Source: Roseateles saccharophilus
GTDB taxonomy: Bacteria > Pseudomonadota > Gammaproteobacteria > Burkholderiales > Burkholderiaceae_C
Length of the DNA stretch: 64,000 nt
Assembly (NCBI RefSeq): GCF_004342485.1
Contig: NZ_SMBU01000006.1
Location: 1 to 64,000, forward strand
Reading direction: 5' to 3'
Shown here piece after piece: positions 54,709-63,444 of this stretch (position 1 is the stretch's first letter; each line of letters begins with the position of its first letter). The translations under genes were made by a program, and so were the position numbers. Below the pieces are notes generated by a model that saw nothing but the letters and a program-made list of their open reading frames with translations, had not been told where the DNA came from and did not search any database.

Positions 54709-55586
54709 GCGGCGGTCTCGTCTGCGGGCGCGCGCGTGACCTTGAACCAGCGCACCGCGCCGCCGCGGGTCAGCATGACGGCGAAGTTCAGGTCGGCGAT
54801 GCGCACGGTCTCGCCGCGCCTGGGCACGCGGCCGTGCTCGTGGGCCACCAGGCCGCCGATGGTGTCGAAGTCGTTGTCCGGCAGTGCGATGCCGAAACTG
54901 CCGTTGACGGCGGCGATGCTGGCATCGCCCGCCACCCGCTGGCTGCCGTCGGCCAGCGTGTAGATGCCGGTGTCGGAGGGCTGTTCGTCGAACTCGTCCT
55001 CGATCTCGCCGACGATCTCCTCCAGCACGTCCTCGATGGTGATGAGGCCGGCCGTGTTGCCGAATTCGTCGATGACGATGGCCAGGTGGCTGCGGTTGGC
55101 GCGGAAGTCGCGCAGCAGCTCGTTCAGGCCCTTGCTCTCGGGCACGAAGACCGTGGGGCGCAGCAGCGCGCGAAGGTTCAGCTCGGGTGCGCGCTGCATC
55201 TTCAGCAGGTCCTTGGCGAGCAGGATGCCGATGATGTTGTCGCGGCCGTCTTCGTAGACGGGAAAGCGCGAGTGGCCGCTGTCGATGACGATGCCCAGCA
55301 GCTCGTCGTAGGGCGCGGCGATGTCCAGCAGGTCCATGCGGGGGGCCGCCACCATCGCGTCGCCGGCCGACAGCTCGGCCATGCGCAGCACGCCCTCCAG
55401 CATCTGGCGCGATTCGGGCTCGATCAGCTCGCGCTGCTCGGCATCGGCCAGGGTTTCGATCAGTTCGGTCTTGGAGTCGGGGCCGGGGTGTAGAAACTCC
55501 AGCATGCGCTCCAGCAGGCTGCGCGCCTCGGGCGGTTGTTTGGCGGCCCCGCGGGCTGGGGGCCGGCCTGAATGCGGTTCGCTCAA
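54705..55586 (-). CDS. corC: CorC-type CBS-domain transporter-associated protein
   Basis: 293 residues from a TTG start (MSEPHSGRPPARGAAKQPPE). Two CBS domains fill about 70-200: MVAAPRMDLLDIAAPYDELL, SGHSRFPVYEDGRDNIIGIL, VPESKGLNELLRDFRANRSH, and VIDEFGNTAGLITIEDVLEE. The C-terminal CorC/HlyC domain (about 215-280) follows, with DDNDFDTIG-like LPDNDFDTIGGLVAHEHGRV. CorC binds ATP/Mg2+ signals and is tied to Mg2+/Co2+ efflux. It is first in the lnt-glyQS strand. The 114-bp gap to cobW is divergent; TTGACA at 55637-55642 could be a -35 for cobW. Confidence 0.92.
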   Translation of the reverse strand: MSEPHSGRPPARGAAKQPPEARSLLERMLEFLHPGPDSKTELIETLADAEQRELIEPESRQMLEGVLRMAELSAGDAMVAAPRMDLLDIAAPYDELLGIVIDSGHSRFPVYEDGRDNIIGILLAKDLLKMQRAPELNLRALLRPTVFVPESKGLNELLRDFRANRSHLAIVIDEFGNTAGLITIEDVLEEIVGEIEDEFDEQPSDTGIYTLADGSQRVAGDASIAAVNGSFGIALPDNDFDTIGGLVAHEHGRVPRRGETVRIADLNFAVMLTRGGAVRWFKVTRAPADETAA

Positions 55587-55700
55587 GGGGAGCAGTCAGG
55601 GTATTGCGGAAGGGACAGAATAGCCGATTGATTTGACAAGACCTTGTCCCGGGGCGCCCAGTCCCCATATCCGCTGCTTTCTCGAAAATCGGTCCCCATC

Positions 55701-56753
55701 ATGTCCAAGCCCCAAGGCCTCATCCCCGCGACCATCCTGACCGGCTTCCTCGGCGCCGGCAAAACCACCCTGCTCAAGCGTGTGCTGACCGAGGCCCACG
55801 GCCAGAAGATCGCCGTCATCGAGAACGAGTTCGGCGAGGAGAACATCGACACCGACATCCTCGTGTCCGACACCAACGAGCAGATCATCCAGATGAGCAA
55901 CGGCTGCGTCTGCTGCACCATCCGCGAGGACCTGCGCACGACGCTGTCCGACCTGGCCGCCAAGCGCCGCAAGGGCGAACTGGACTTCGAGCGCGTCGTC
56001 ATCGAGACCACCGGCCTGGCCGACCCCGGCCCCGTGGCCCAGACCTTCTTCATGGACGACGAGATCGCCGAGGCCTATCTGCTGGACTCGGTGCTGACGC
56101 TGGTGGACGCCAAGCACGCCGACACGCAGCTCGATACCCGCCAGGAAGCGCGCATGCAGGTGGGCTTTGCCGACCAGATCTTCATCAGCAAGAGCGACCT
56201 GGTCGAGCCGGCCGCCGTCGAGGCGCTTGTGCACCGCATCAAGCACATGAACCCGCGTGCGCCCATCCAGACCGCCCATTTCGGCGAGGTGGCGCTCAGC
56301 AAGGTGTTCGACCTGCGCGGCTTCAACCTGAACGCCAAGCTGGAGATCGACCCCGATTTCCTCAACGCGGATGAGCACGATCATGACCACCACCACCATG
56401 ATCACGACCATGAGCATGGCGAGCACTGCGACCACCCGCATCACCACCATCACGATGACGACGTGAAGAGCTTCGTGTTCCGCTCGGAGAAGCCCTTCAA
56501 CCCGGCCAAGCTGGAGGATTTCCTCGGTGCCATCGTGCAGGTCTACGGCCCCAAGATGCTGCGCTACAAGGGCGTGCTGAACATGAAGGGCACCGACAAG
56601 AAGGTGATCTTCCAGGGCGTGCATCAGATGATGGGTTCCGATCTCGGCCCGAAATGGATGCCGGGCGAGAAAAAGCAGAGCAAGATGGTGTTCATTGGCA
56701 TCGATCTACCGAAGGAAGTGCTGATGCAAGGTCTGGAAGGCTGCCTGGTGTGA
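55701..56753 (+). CDS. CobW/COG0523 family GTP-binding metallochaperone
   Basis: 350 residues of the G3E GTPase family: Walker A GFLGAGKTT, the metal-binding CxCC motif in SNGCVCCTIR, ETTGLADPGPVAQ, and base-specifying SKSD. A loop of about residues 231-258 is loaded with His and Asp (HDHDHHHHDHDHEHGEH and more), typical of Zn/Co/Ni carriers. The CobW C-terminal domain ends at KMVFIGIDLPKEVLMQGLEG. It is followed 157 bp later by dksA. In other bacteria such genes supply zinc when it is scarce; no cob genes are nearby, so a zinc role is more likely than cobalamin synthesis. Confidence 0.93.
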   Translation: MSKPQGLIPATILTGFLGAGKTTLLKRVLTEAHGQKIAVIENEFGEENIDTDILVSDTNEQIIQMSNGCVCCTIREDLRTTLSDLAAKRRKGELDFERVVIETTGLADPGPVAQTFFMDDEIAEAYLLDSVLTLVDAKHADTQLDTRQEARMQVGFADQIFISKSDLVEPAAVEALVHRIKHMNPRAPIQTAHFGEVALSKVFDLRGFNLNAKLEIDPDFLNADEHDHDHHHHDHDHEHGEHCDHPHHHHHDDDVKSFVFRSEKPFNPAKLEDFLGAIVQVYGPKMLRYKGVLNMKGTDKKVIFQGVHQMMGSDLGPKWMPGEKKQSKMVFIGIDLPKEVLMQGLEGCLV

Positions 56754-56910
56754 TGTTTTCGGCCCCCGCGAGCCCTGCTTTCGGGGGGCGGCAGACGCAT
56801 AGATCCGCATGGCTACAATCCGCCGCGCTCAAAATCGGGCTGCCGGTTGAAAAGCAGTGGGATCAAGGTCTGACACCGCACCGATGCACACCCAGAGCGA
56901 GGAGATGACT

Positions 56911-57558
56911 GTGAGCAAGACCCCGGCCCCCAAAACCGCCGCCGCACCCACCAAGGGCGCGAAGACGGCTGCCAAGTCCGAAGCGGACGTGGCGACGCTC
57001 GACGCTCCGGCGCCGAGCAACCGCTTTGCCGACCGCTTTGCTCCGCCCAAACCTCCCGTGCGTGGCGCGGCGGTGGCCGACGAGGCACCGCGCGTCGCGG
57101 CCAAGGGCGACCCCAAGCTGGTCAATGCCTGGAAGACCAAGTCCGGCGCGGAGCTGACGGACGCCGAAGTTCTGGCCATGCCGGACTCGGAGTACATGAA
57201 CGCCAAGCAGGTCGAGTTCTTCCGCGCCAAGCTCACCGAGCTGAAGGACGGCGTGCTGTCCAACGCCGGCGAGACGACCGAGCACCTGCGCGAGGACACC
57301 ACCATCGTCCCCGACCCGGCCGACCGCGCCACCATCGAGGAAGAGCACGCGCTGGAGCTGCGCACCCGCGACCGCGAGCGCAAGCTGCTGAAGAAGATCG
57401 TGCAGTCCATCGCGCGCCTGGACAGCGGCGACTACGGCTACTGCGACGAGACCGGCGAACCCATCGGCCTGGGCCGCCTGATCGCCCGCCCGACCGCCAC
57501 GCTGTCTCTCGAGGCCCAGCAGCGCCGCGAGCTCAAGCAGAAGATGTTCGGCGATTGA
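56911..57558 (+). CDS. dksA: DksA-type RNA polymerase-binding factor without a Cys4 zinc site
   Basis: 215 residues from a GTG start with GAGGAG six bases upstream; an upstream in-frame ATG exists (56884). The N-terminal 70 residues are an Ala/Pro/Lys tail. The DksA coiled coil is QVEFFRAKLTELKDGVLSNA to DRERKLLKKIVQSIARLDSG. The globular end reads DYGYCDETGEPIGLGRLIAR, then PTATLSLEAQQRRELKQKM. Only one of the four usual zinc cysteines is left, so zinc-independent folding is expected. DksA works with ppGpp on RNA polymerase. A long N-terminal tail is normal in this order. Confidence 0.93.
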   Translation: MSKTPAPKTAAAPTKGAKTAAKSEADVATLDAPAPSNRFADRFAPPKPPVRGAAVADEAPRVAAKGDPKLVNAWKTKSGAELTDAEVLAMPDSEYMNAKQVEFFRAKLTELKDGVLSNAGETTEHLREDTTIVPDPADRATIEEEHALELRTRDRERKLLKKIVQSIARLDSGDYGYCDETGEPIGLGRLIARPTATLSLEAQQRRELKQKMFGD

Positions 57559-57562
57559 AATG

Positions 57563-57655
57563 GCCCATCCCCTACCGGCTTCGCCGGCCCCCTCAAGGGG
57601 GCGCTGCCAGTGGCCCGGCAAAGCCGGTTCCACGGCAGCCGCTGGGTAATACCCC
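57563..57655. repeat. Intergenic hairpin repeat, family 1 copy B (short form)
   Basis: In the gap after dksA. Contains CCCCTACCGGC-TTC-GCCGG, CCCCC-TCAA-GGGGG, and CCGGC-AAA-GCCGG stems in sequence. It is the same layout as copy C at 59446-59605, but without the long insert that carries the CACAAAGAGTCC stem. Some of these hairpins may terminate dksA. Confidence 0.7.
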
Positions 57656-57684
57656 CGCTTAGTCGAAAGAGGGATATTCCAGAC

Positions 57685-59445
57685 ATGTCCGAATCCAAGC
57701 CCGCAGACCCCAAGGAAGGCGACAGCTTCTTCCGCAAGGTGGCGCGCTTCGTCGCCAACCCGACGACGGACTGGGCGGAGATCAACTCGCGCCAGGACGA
57801 CCCCGAGGGCGACCTCGCCAAGGCCGAGCTGCGCGCGATGGTCGAGCGCAAGCGCCGCAACGACTTCGTGCGCAAGCGCGAGCTCGACATGCTGCGCCGC
57901 ATCCGCCGCGAGGGCCTGACGCCCGAGCAGCTCGCCGCGCTGGCCTCGTCGCCGTCGCGGATGGGCGACGACGAGCGCATCAGCGAGCCCAACTCCAAGA
58001 TCGATCTCGGCGTGAAGGCCAAGATCGACGAGATCGAGCAGCAGATGGTGGGCGAGAGCTTTGCGACGACGCAGGCCGTGCCCAAGCACCAGCCCGGCTT
58101 CTTCGAGACCAGCACGCGGCCCGCGGCCTTCGCGCCGACCGTGGCCGTGCCGCCGGGCATGGAGGCGGGCGGGCGCGTCAGCGAGTTCTCCAGCCCCCAG
58201 GAGGTCGAGCGCCTGTCGGCGCCGACGCCGCCCGCGGCCGTCACGATGGGCGCGGCCATCCCGCCGCTGTCGGACGCGCCGCCCAGCAGACTGCCCGAGC
58301 TGCCGCAGCTGGACATGCCGCTGTCCTTCACGCTGGCGGACTCCACCGCCCCTGTCGAGGTGCAGGAGGTCGTGCACGATCCCGAGCTCGACGAGGCCGT
58401 CATCGCCTTCGCCAACGCCGACTACGAGACCAGCGAGCGCGCGCTGACCGAACTCGTGCGCCCGGGCGGCAGCCGCAACCTGCACGGCGAGACCTGGCTG
58501 GTGCTGTTCGATCACTACCGTGCCACCGGCGCCCAGGGCAAGTTCGAGGCGCTGGCCGTCGAGTACGCCCAGCAGTTCGGCCTGTCGGCGCCACAGTGGT
58601 TCTCGATGCCCAAGCTGGTCGCCGAATCGGCGCGCCAGGCCGGCCGCTCGCCGATGGCCAAGGGCAGCCAGGTCAGCTGGACGGCGCCCGCCACGCTGAC
58701 CGCCGACGACGTGGCCCTTCTGCAAAAGCGCGCCGAGACCCTGCCCATGCCCTGGGTCTTCGACTGGAATGCGCTGGACGAGGTCGAGATCGACGCCGCC
58801 ATCCAGATGCGCCAGCTGTTCCGCCAGTGGGCCCAGCAGCAGGTCGACCAGCGCTGGGTCGGCGGCGACCGCTTCCTGAACCAGTTGAAGGAGCTCGCCC
58901 CCGTCGGCGAGCGCGACACCGACCCGGCGCTATGGATGCTGCGTCTGGAGGCGCTTCGCCTGGCCAACCGGCCCGACCAGTTCGACGAGGCCGCCATCGA
59001 CTACTGCGTGACCTACGAGGTCTCGCCGCCGTCCTGGGAGCGCGCGAAGTGCCGCGTGCGCGTCGGCGCCAACGGCAGCTCGACCAACAGCCCCGCGACC
59101 AGCTCGATGCAGGCCGATGCGCAGTCGACCTTCCTGGACACCGATGTGCAGGATGCGGCCAACCGGGCCGTCCAGCTCGAGCTGATGGGCCAGCTCAGCG
59201 GCGACATCTCGGAGAACCTGCGCGTGATGTCCGGCGAGGTCGGCGAGGCCAGCCTCATCAACATCTCCTGCACCAAGCTGATCCGCCTGGACTTCATGGC
59301 GGCGGGCGACCTGCTGAACTGGGTGCTGTCGCGCCGCAGCGAGAACCGCATGGTCGTCTTCACCGACGCCCACCGCCTGGTCGCGCTGTTCTTCGGCGCG
59401 ATGGGCATCAACGAGCACGCGAAGGTGAAGGTCCGGATCAACTAG
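57685..59445 (+). CDS. Large STAS-domain protein of unknown role
   Basis: 586 residues, soluble. The N-terminus (SESKPADPKEGDSFFRKVAR, FVANPTTDWAEINSRQDDPE) is conserved in Burkholderiales, and a Pro-rich linker (about 130-220) follows. A helical TPR-like part (DEAVIAFANADYETSERALT and ALAVEYAQQFGLSAPQWFSM) leads to a C-terminal STAS-like fold (about 480-580) containing QLSGDISENLRVMS, EVGEASLINISCTKLIRLDF and MVVFTDAHRLVALFFGAMGI. STAS domains bind nucleotides or partner proteins. Function unknown. It stands between dksA and hslVU, with repeat elements on both sides. Confidence 0.85.
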   Translation: MSESKPADPKEGDSFFRKVARFVANPTTDWAEINSRQDDPEGDLAKAELRAMVERKRRNDFVRKRELDMLRRIRREGLTPEQLAALASSPSRMGDDERISEPNSKIDLGVKAKIDEIEQQMVGESFATTQAVPKHQPGFFETSTRPAAFAPTVAVPPGMEAGGRVSEFSSPQEVERLSAPTPPAAVTMGAAIPPLSDAPPSRLPELPQLDMPLSFTLADSTAPVEVQEVVHDPELDEAVIAFANADYETSERALTELVRPGGSRNLHGETWLVLFDHYRATGAQGKFEALAVEYAQQFGLSAPQWFSMPKLVAESARQAGRSPMAKGSQVSWTAPATLTADDVALLQKRAETLPMPWVFDWNALDEVEIDAAIQMRQLFRQWAQQQVDQRWVGGDRFLNQLKELAPVGERDTDPALWMLRLEALRLANRPDQFDEAAIDYCVTYEVSPPSWERAKCRVRVGANGSSTNSPATSSMQADAQSTFLDTDVQDAANRAVQLELMGQLSGDISENLRVMSGEVGEASLINISCTKLIRLDFMAAGDLLNWVLSRRSENRMVVFTDAHRLVALFFGAMGINEHAKVKVRIN

Positions 59446-59605
59446 CCCAACCCCCTACCGGCTGACGCCGTGCCAAGGCCAGAGGCCTTGGCCTTCGGCA
59501 GGCACAAAGAGTCCTCAGGACTCTTTGTGTCCGGCCTCAGTCCCCTCAAGGGGGCACTGCCGACGGCCCGGCAAAGCCGGTTCCGTGGCAGTCACCGGGT
59601 AAGTC
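59446..59605. repeat. Intergenic hairpin repeat, family 1 copy C (long form)
   Basis: Between the STAS-domain gene and hslV. It begins CCCCCTACCGGCTGACGCC, continues with a CCAAGGCC/GGCCTTGG stem, then a 12-bp stem CACAAAGAGTCC (59503-59514) with GGACTCTTTGTG (59518-59529) and TCA loop, CCCC-TCAA-GGGG, and CCGGC-AAA-GCCGG. Copy A has CACAAACAGTCC with GGACTGTTTGTG, so one base pair (G-C to C-G) was swapped with its partner. A likely terminator for the STAS-domain gene. hslV starts 70 bp later. Confidence 0.75.
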
Positions 59606-59674
59606 GAAGGGGCATGAAGGTTCGGTGCAACGCCAACCTTGCGAAACTTCGGCCGAACCTCATCTGGAACGGCT

Positions 59675-60241
59675 ATGTCTTCTGATTCCTCTTCCGCCGT
59701 CTACCACGGCACCACCATCGTCTCGGTGCGCCGCCAGACGCCCACCGGCTGGCAGGTCGCCATCGGTGGCGATGGCCAGGTCACGCTGGGCAACACCATC
59801 GTCAAGGCCAGCGCGCGCAAGGTGCGCAAGCTCTACCGCGAGCAGGTGCTGGCCGGCTTTGCGGGCGCGACGGCCGATGCCTTCACGCTGTTCGAGCGCT
59901 TCGAGGCCAAGCTGGAAAAGCATCAGGGCCACCTCGTGCGTGCCGCCGTCGAGCTGACGCGCGACTGGCGCACCGACCGCGTGCTGCGCCGCCTCGAGGC
60001 CATGCTGGCCGTGGCCGACAAGAGCGCGTCGCTGATCATCACCGGCAATGGCGATGTGCTCGAGCCCGAGCAGGGCATCGTCGCCATCGGCTCGGGCGGC
60101 CCCTTCGCCCAGGCCGCTGCCAAGGCGCTGCTCAACCACAGCGAACTCTCCGCCGCCGACATCGTCAAGCGTTCACTGGAGATCGCCGGCGAGATCTGCA
60201 TCTACACCAACCAGAACCACACGATCGAGACCCTGGAATGA
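59675..60241 (+). CDS. hslV: ATP-dependent protease subunit HslV
   Basis: 188 residues. After a short propeptide ([12 protein letters not shown]) the mature enzyme begins [20 protein letters not shown], so the catalytic Thr follows Gly. Further family stretches: [80 protein letters not shown]. HslV forms a double hexamer with HslU. A promoter is likely in the 69 bp after repeat C. The hslU gene overlaps its stop (ATGA). Confidence 0.98.
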   Translation: MSSDSSSAVYHGTTIVSVRRQTPTGWQVAIGGDGQVTLGNTIVKASARKVRKLYREQVLAGFAGATADAFTLFERFEAKLEKHQGHLVRAAVELTRDWRTDRVLRRLEAMLAVADKSASLIITGNGDVLEPEQGIVAIGSGGPFAQAAAKALLNHSELSAADIVKRSLEIAGEICIYTNQNHTIETLE

Positions 60242-61551
60242 GCAGCATGACGCCCCAAGAGATCGTGTCGGAGCTGGACCGCCACATCGTCGGTCAGCAG
60301 GCGGCCAAGCGCGCCGTCGCCATCGCGATGCGCAACCGCTGGCGCCGCCAGCAGGTCGACGAGAAGCTGCGCGCCGAGATCACGCCCAAGAACATCCTGA
60401 TGATCGGGCCGACCGGCGTCGGCAAGACCGAGATCGCGCGCCGCCTGGCGCGGCTGGCCGGCGCGCCCTTCATCAAGGTCGAGGCCACCAAGTTCACCGA
60501 GGTGGGCTATGTCGGCAAGGACGTCGACTCCATCGTGCGCGACCTCGTCGAGGTGGCCGTGAAGCAGGAGCGCGAGGCCGCGATGCGGCGCTGCCAGACG
60601 CGCGCCGAGGACGCCGCCGAGGAGCGCATCCTGGACGCGCTGCTGCCCGGCTCCGAGCCCGACAACGCGACGCGCCAGAACTTCCGCAAGAAGCTGCGCG
60701 AGGGCCAGCTCGACGACAAGGACATCGAGCTCGATCTCGCCGCGCCCCGGCCCAGCCTGGAGGTGCTGACGCCCTTCGGCAACCAGCCCGGCATGGAGGA
60801 CATGGCCGAGCAGCTCAAGGGACTGTTCGGCCAGATCGGCGCCGGCCAGAAGAAGACCCGCAAGCTCAAGATCGCCGAGGCCTTGCGGCTGCTGGTGGAC
60901 GAGGAGGCCGCCAAGCTCGTCAACGAGGAGGAGATGCGTGCCGCGGCGCTGACGAACGCGCAGGAGATGGGCATCGTCTTCATCGACGAGATCGACAAGG
61001 TCGCGTCGCGCCAGGAGGGCGGCGGCGCCGAGGTGTCGCGCCAGGGCGTGCAGCGCGACCTGCTGCCGCTGGTGGAGGGCACGACCGTGTCCACCAAGTA
61101 CGGCCTCGTGAAGACCGACCACATCCTCTTCATCGCCAGCGGCGCCTTCCACCTCGCCAAGCCCAGCGACCTGATTCCCGAGCTGCAGGGCCGGCTACCG
61201 ATCCGCGTCGAGCTGGACTCGCTGTCGGTGGCCGATTTCGAGGCCATCCTGACCAGCACGCATGCGAGCCTCGTCAAGCAGTATCAGGCCCTGCTGGCGA
61301 CCGAGGGCGTCACGCTGGAGCTGCAGCCCGATGCCGTGCGGCGCGTGGCGCAGATCGCCTTCGAGGTCAATGAGCGCACCGAGAACATCGGCGCGCGGCG
61401 CCTCGCGACGGTGATGGAGAGGCTGCTGGACGAGATCAGCTTCGAGGCGCCCAACCGCGCCGGCCAGACCCTGTCGCTGGACGCCGCCGCTGTCGAGGCC
61501 AGGCTGGGTGCACTGGCGGCCAACGAAGACCTGTCGCGCTTCATCCTTTGA
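60238..61551 (+). CDS. hslU: HslU, ATPase of the HslUV protease
   Basis: 437 residues, the standard length. N-domain [20 protein letters not shown], Walker [29 protein letters not shown], an intermediate I-domain (about 105-240), Walker [10 protein letters not shown], then [20 protein letters not shown], and the sensor region [20 protein letters not shown]. The C-terminus [10 protein letters not shown] inserts into HslV. It unfolds and feeds substrates to HslV. Translationally coupled to hslV. Confidence 0.98.
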   Translation: MSSMTPQEIVSELDRHIVGQQAAKRAVAIAMRNRWRRQQVDEKLRAEITPKNILMIGPTGVGKTEIARRLARLAGAPFIKVEATKFTEVGYVGKDVDSIVRDLVEVAVKQEREAAMRRCQTRAEDAAEERILDALLPGSEPDNATRQNFRKKLREGQLDDKDIELDLAAPRPSLEVLTPFGNQPGMEDMAEQLKGLFGQIGAGQKKTRKLKIAEALRLLVDEEAAKLVNEEEMRAAALTNAQEMGIVFIDEIDKVASRQEGGGAEVSRQGVQRDLLPLVEGTTVSTKYGLVKTDHILFIASGAFHLAKPSDLIPELQGRLPIRVELDSLSVADFEAILTSTHASLVKQYQALLATEGVTLELQPDAVRRVAQIAFEVNERTENIGARRLATVMERLLDEISFEAPNRAGQTLSLDAAAVEARLGALAANEDLSRFIL

Positions 61552-61595
61552 GCTGCCGCAAGCCCTGCCGGCGCCGGCGGCGCTAGCCTCGCTGG

Positions 61596-62369
61596 ATGCC
61601 GGTTCAGCCTTCGTCGCGCGCCTGGGGCCTGGCCCGCCCCACGGGCATGAATACCGCTGCCAGCCGCGCCGAGGTGCGCTGGCGCTGGCCCGTGCTGGCC
61701 GCGCTGCTGGCGACCATCCCGGCCTTCTACATCGAGCTGCTGGAGCAACTGCCCACGCCGCTCGCCACCGGCCTGTACCTGACCGCGGCCGCCGCGCTGG
61801 CCGGGGCGCTGTGGCAGACGGCCCGGCACCTGGACCACCCGTCCCAGCACCTGCGCCGCAACGGCCTGGACATCGCGTTGATCGTCGGCTTCGTGCTGGC
61901 GGCGCTGCTTCCGGCCAGCGTCGGCTCGCCGCTCAGTCTCGGTCTGCGCCTGGCCGTGGCCCTGCTCAGCCTGGTGCGCATGGTCTGGTCGCTGCGGCCC
62001 TGGATCACGCGCGGCGGCCTGGCCTATCTGCTGATCCTGGCCCTGGCCGTGCTGTGCTTCTGCGGCGTCGGCTTCTGGGTGCTGGAGCCGAGCGTCAAGT
62101 CCCTCGGCGATGGCCTGTGGCTCGCGTTCACGACGGCCGCCACCGTCGGCTACGGCGACGTCGTGCCCACGACGCCGGCCGCCAAGATCTTTGCCGTGTT
62201 CGTCGTGCTGCTCGGCTATGCCGTGCTGTCCCTCGTCACGGCGGCCATCGCGGCGATGTGGGTCGAGACCGCTGAGCGCCGCATCGAGCACGAGATCCTG
62301 CGCGACCTGCACCGGCAGGTGCGAGCGCTGCGCGAGGAGATCGCCGCGATGCGCCGCGAACGCCGCTGA
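61596..62369 (+). CDS. Two-pore-loop-free potassium channel protein, voltage-sensor-like
   Basis: 257 residues (240 if the ATG at 61647 is used). About five to six membrane helices; the ion-conducting part reads WLAFTTAATVGYGDVVPTTP, with the TVGYGD selectivity filter of K+ channels. An upstream helix has basic residues (LVRMVWSLRPW), like an S4-type region. The C-terminal coil is RRIEHEILRDLHRQVRALRE. It probably forms a tetrameric potassium channel at the inner membrane. Convergent with the coaX strand. The exact start is uncertain; neither candidate has a strong ribosome site. Confidence 0.88.
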   Translation: MPVQPSSRAWGLARPTGMNTAASRAEVRWRWPVLAALLATIPAFYIELLEQLPTPLATGLYLTAAAALAGALWQTARHLDHPSQHLRRNGLDIALIVGFVLAALLPASVGSPLSLGLRLAVALLSLVRMVWSLRPWITRGGLAYLLILALAVLCFCGVGFWVLEPSVKSLGDGLWLAFTTAATVGYGDVVPTTPAAKIFAVFVVLLGYAVLSLVTAAIAAMWVETAERRIEHEILRDLHRQVRALREEIAAMRRERR

Positions 62370-62410
62370 ATTTGCCCCCCCCGGCCCAGCGCGTAAGCTG
62401 GTCCGGGGCT

Positions 62411-62557
62411 TCACTGCAACGGGGCCTGCGCGCTGCCGGTCCAGCGCAGCAGCTGCATCAGCGACGGCGCCTGGGTCTTGCCCAGCAGGTGGCGCACATG
62501 GCTGCGCAGCGTCGACAGCTGCAGGCACGGATGCCGCGCCGCATGCTCGACCGTCAT
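62411..62557 (-). pseudogene. 48-residue helix-turn-helix fragment (LuxR-like C-terminus)
   Basis: The 48-residue frame begins MTVEHAARHPCLQLSTLRSH and continues VRHLLGKTQAPSLMQLLRW. The LSTLRSHVRHLLGKT core resembles the recognition helix and following helix of LuxR-type DNA-binding domains, but the first half of the domain and any sensor domain are missing. Its ATG lies two bases after the coaX stop. It is likely a decayed remnant; a tiny functional protein cannot be excluded. The rest of the 190-bp gap holds only a C-run and a GGCCCAGC stretch. Confidence 0.5.
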
Positions 62558-62559
62558 GC

Positions 62560-63324
62560 TCAGCGCGGCGCCGCCTGCAGCGCCAGCAGGCCGTCGAAGA
62601 TCAGGCCCTCGATGAGCTCGTGGGGCGCGTCCAGCGCCGGCGCCACCTTCCAGCCTGCGCCGCCCGTCATCAGCAGCAGCGGCGCGCGGCCCTCGCGCTG
62701 GGTCAGCAGGCGGTGCATGCGCTCGATGGCGCCGGTGATGGCGAAGGTGCCGCCGGTCGTCAGCGCGTCGCTGGTGTTGGTGGGGAACTCGCGCACCTCG
62801 CCGGTGGGCACGCGCAGGCCGGCCGTGCCGCCCTCAAGCGCGCGCAGCATGATGCCGTGGCCCGGCAGGATCAGGCCGCCGAGGAACTGCCCGTCGCTGG
62901 AGAGGGCGTCCACCGTCACCGCGGTGCCGATCATCACGGTCAGCACCGGGCCGTCGAAGCCGCGTTTCTTCGCATGGGCATGGGCGCCGATGACGGCCAC
63001 CCAGCGGTCGGCGCCCAGGCGCGTGGGATGGTCGTAGCCGTTGCGCACGCCGGCGGCCTCGGCCGCGGGCACGACCCAGCGGGGGCTGAGGTCCCAGTGC
63101 TCCATCTGCTCCTCGACGCGGCGGCGCACCGCGTCGCCGGCCACGTTGCTGCCCAGGATGCGTGTCGGCGGGGCCAGTCCTTGCCAATCCTCGTCGGCCA
63201 GGCGGTCGATGTTTTCCAGGAAGACTGCGCCGTGCTGCAGCGGCGGGCTGCCGGGCTCGGCGTCGGTGGCATAGACGGCCCACTTCAGCCGGGTGTTGCC
63301 GATGTCGATGGCCAGAAAGCTCAT
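62560..63324 (-). CDS. coaX: Type III pantothenate kinase
   Basis: 254 residues. Phosphate loop [17 protein letters not shown], the catalytic region [20 protein letters not shown], the acidic core [40 protein letters not shown], and [16 protein letters not shown]. CoaX makes 4'-phosphopantothenate, the first step of CoA synthesis, and needs a monovalent cation. No birA is directly upstream here; the gene is divergent from the chemoreceptor gene at 63445. The 48-residue HTH frame follows its stop. Confidence 0.96.
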   Translation of the reverse strand: MSFLAIDIGNTRLKWAVYATDAEPGSPPLQHGAVFLENIDRLADEDWQGLAPPTRILGSNVAGDAVRRRVEEQMEHWDLSPRWVVPAAEAAGVRNGYDHPTRLGADRWVAVIGAHAHAKKRGFDGPVLTVMIGTAVTVDALSSDGQFLGGLILPGHGIMLRALEGGTAGLRVPTGEVREFPTNTSDALTTGGTFAITGAIERMHRLLTQREGRAPLLLMTGGAGWKVAPALDAPHELIEGLIFDGLLALQAAPR

Positions 63325-63444
63325 GGTGGGCTGTGCCGTGAACGATGCCGCGAGCCTACCAGCAGGTTTTCGCTGTTCCGCCAGGGTTTCTGCTTCAATC
63401 GAACGCTGCCTGCGCCAGCGCAATACACAAACCAGGAGACTCCC

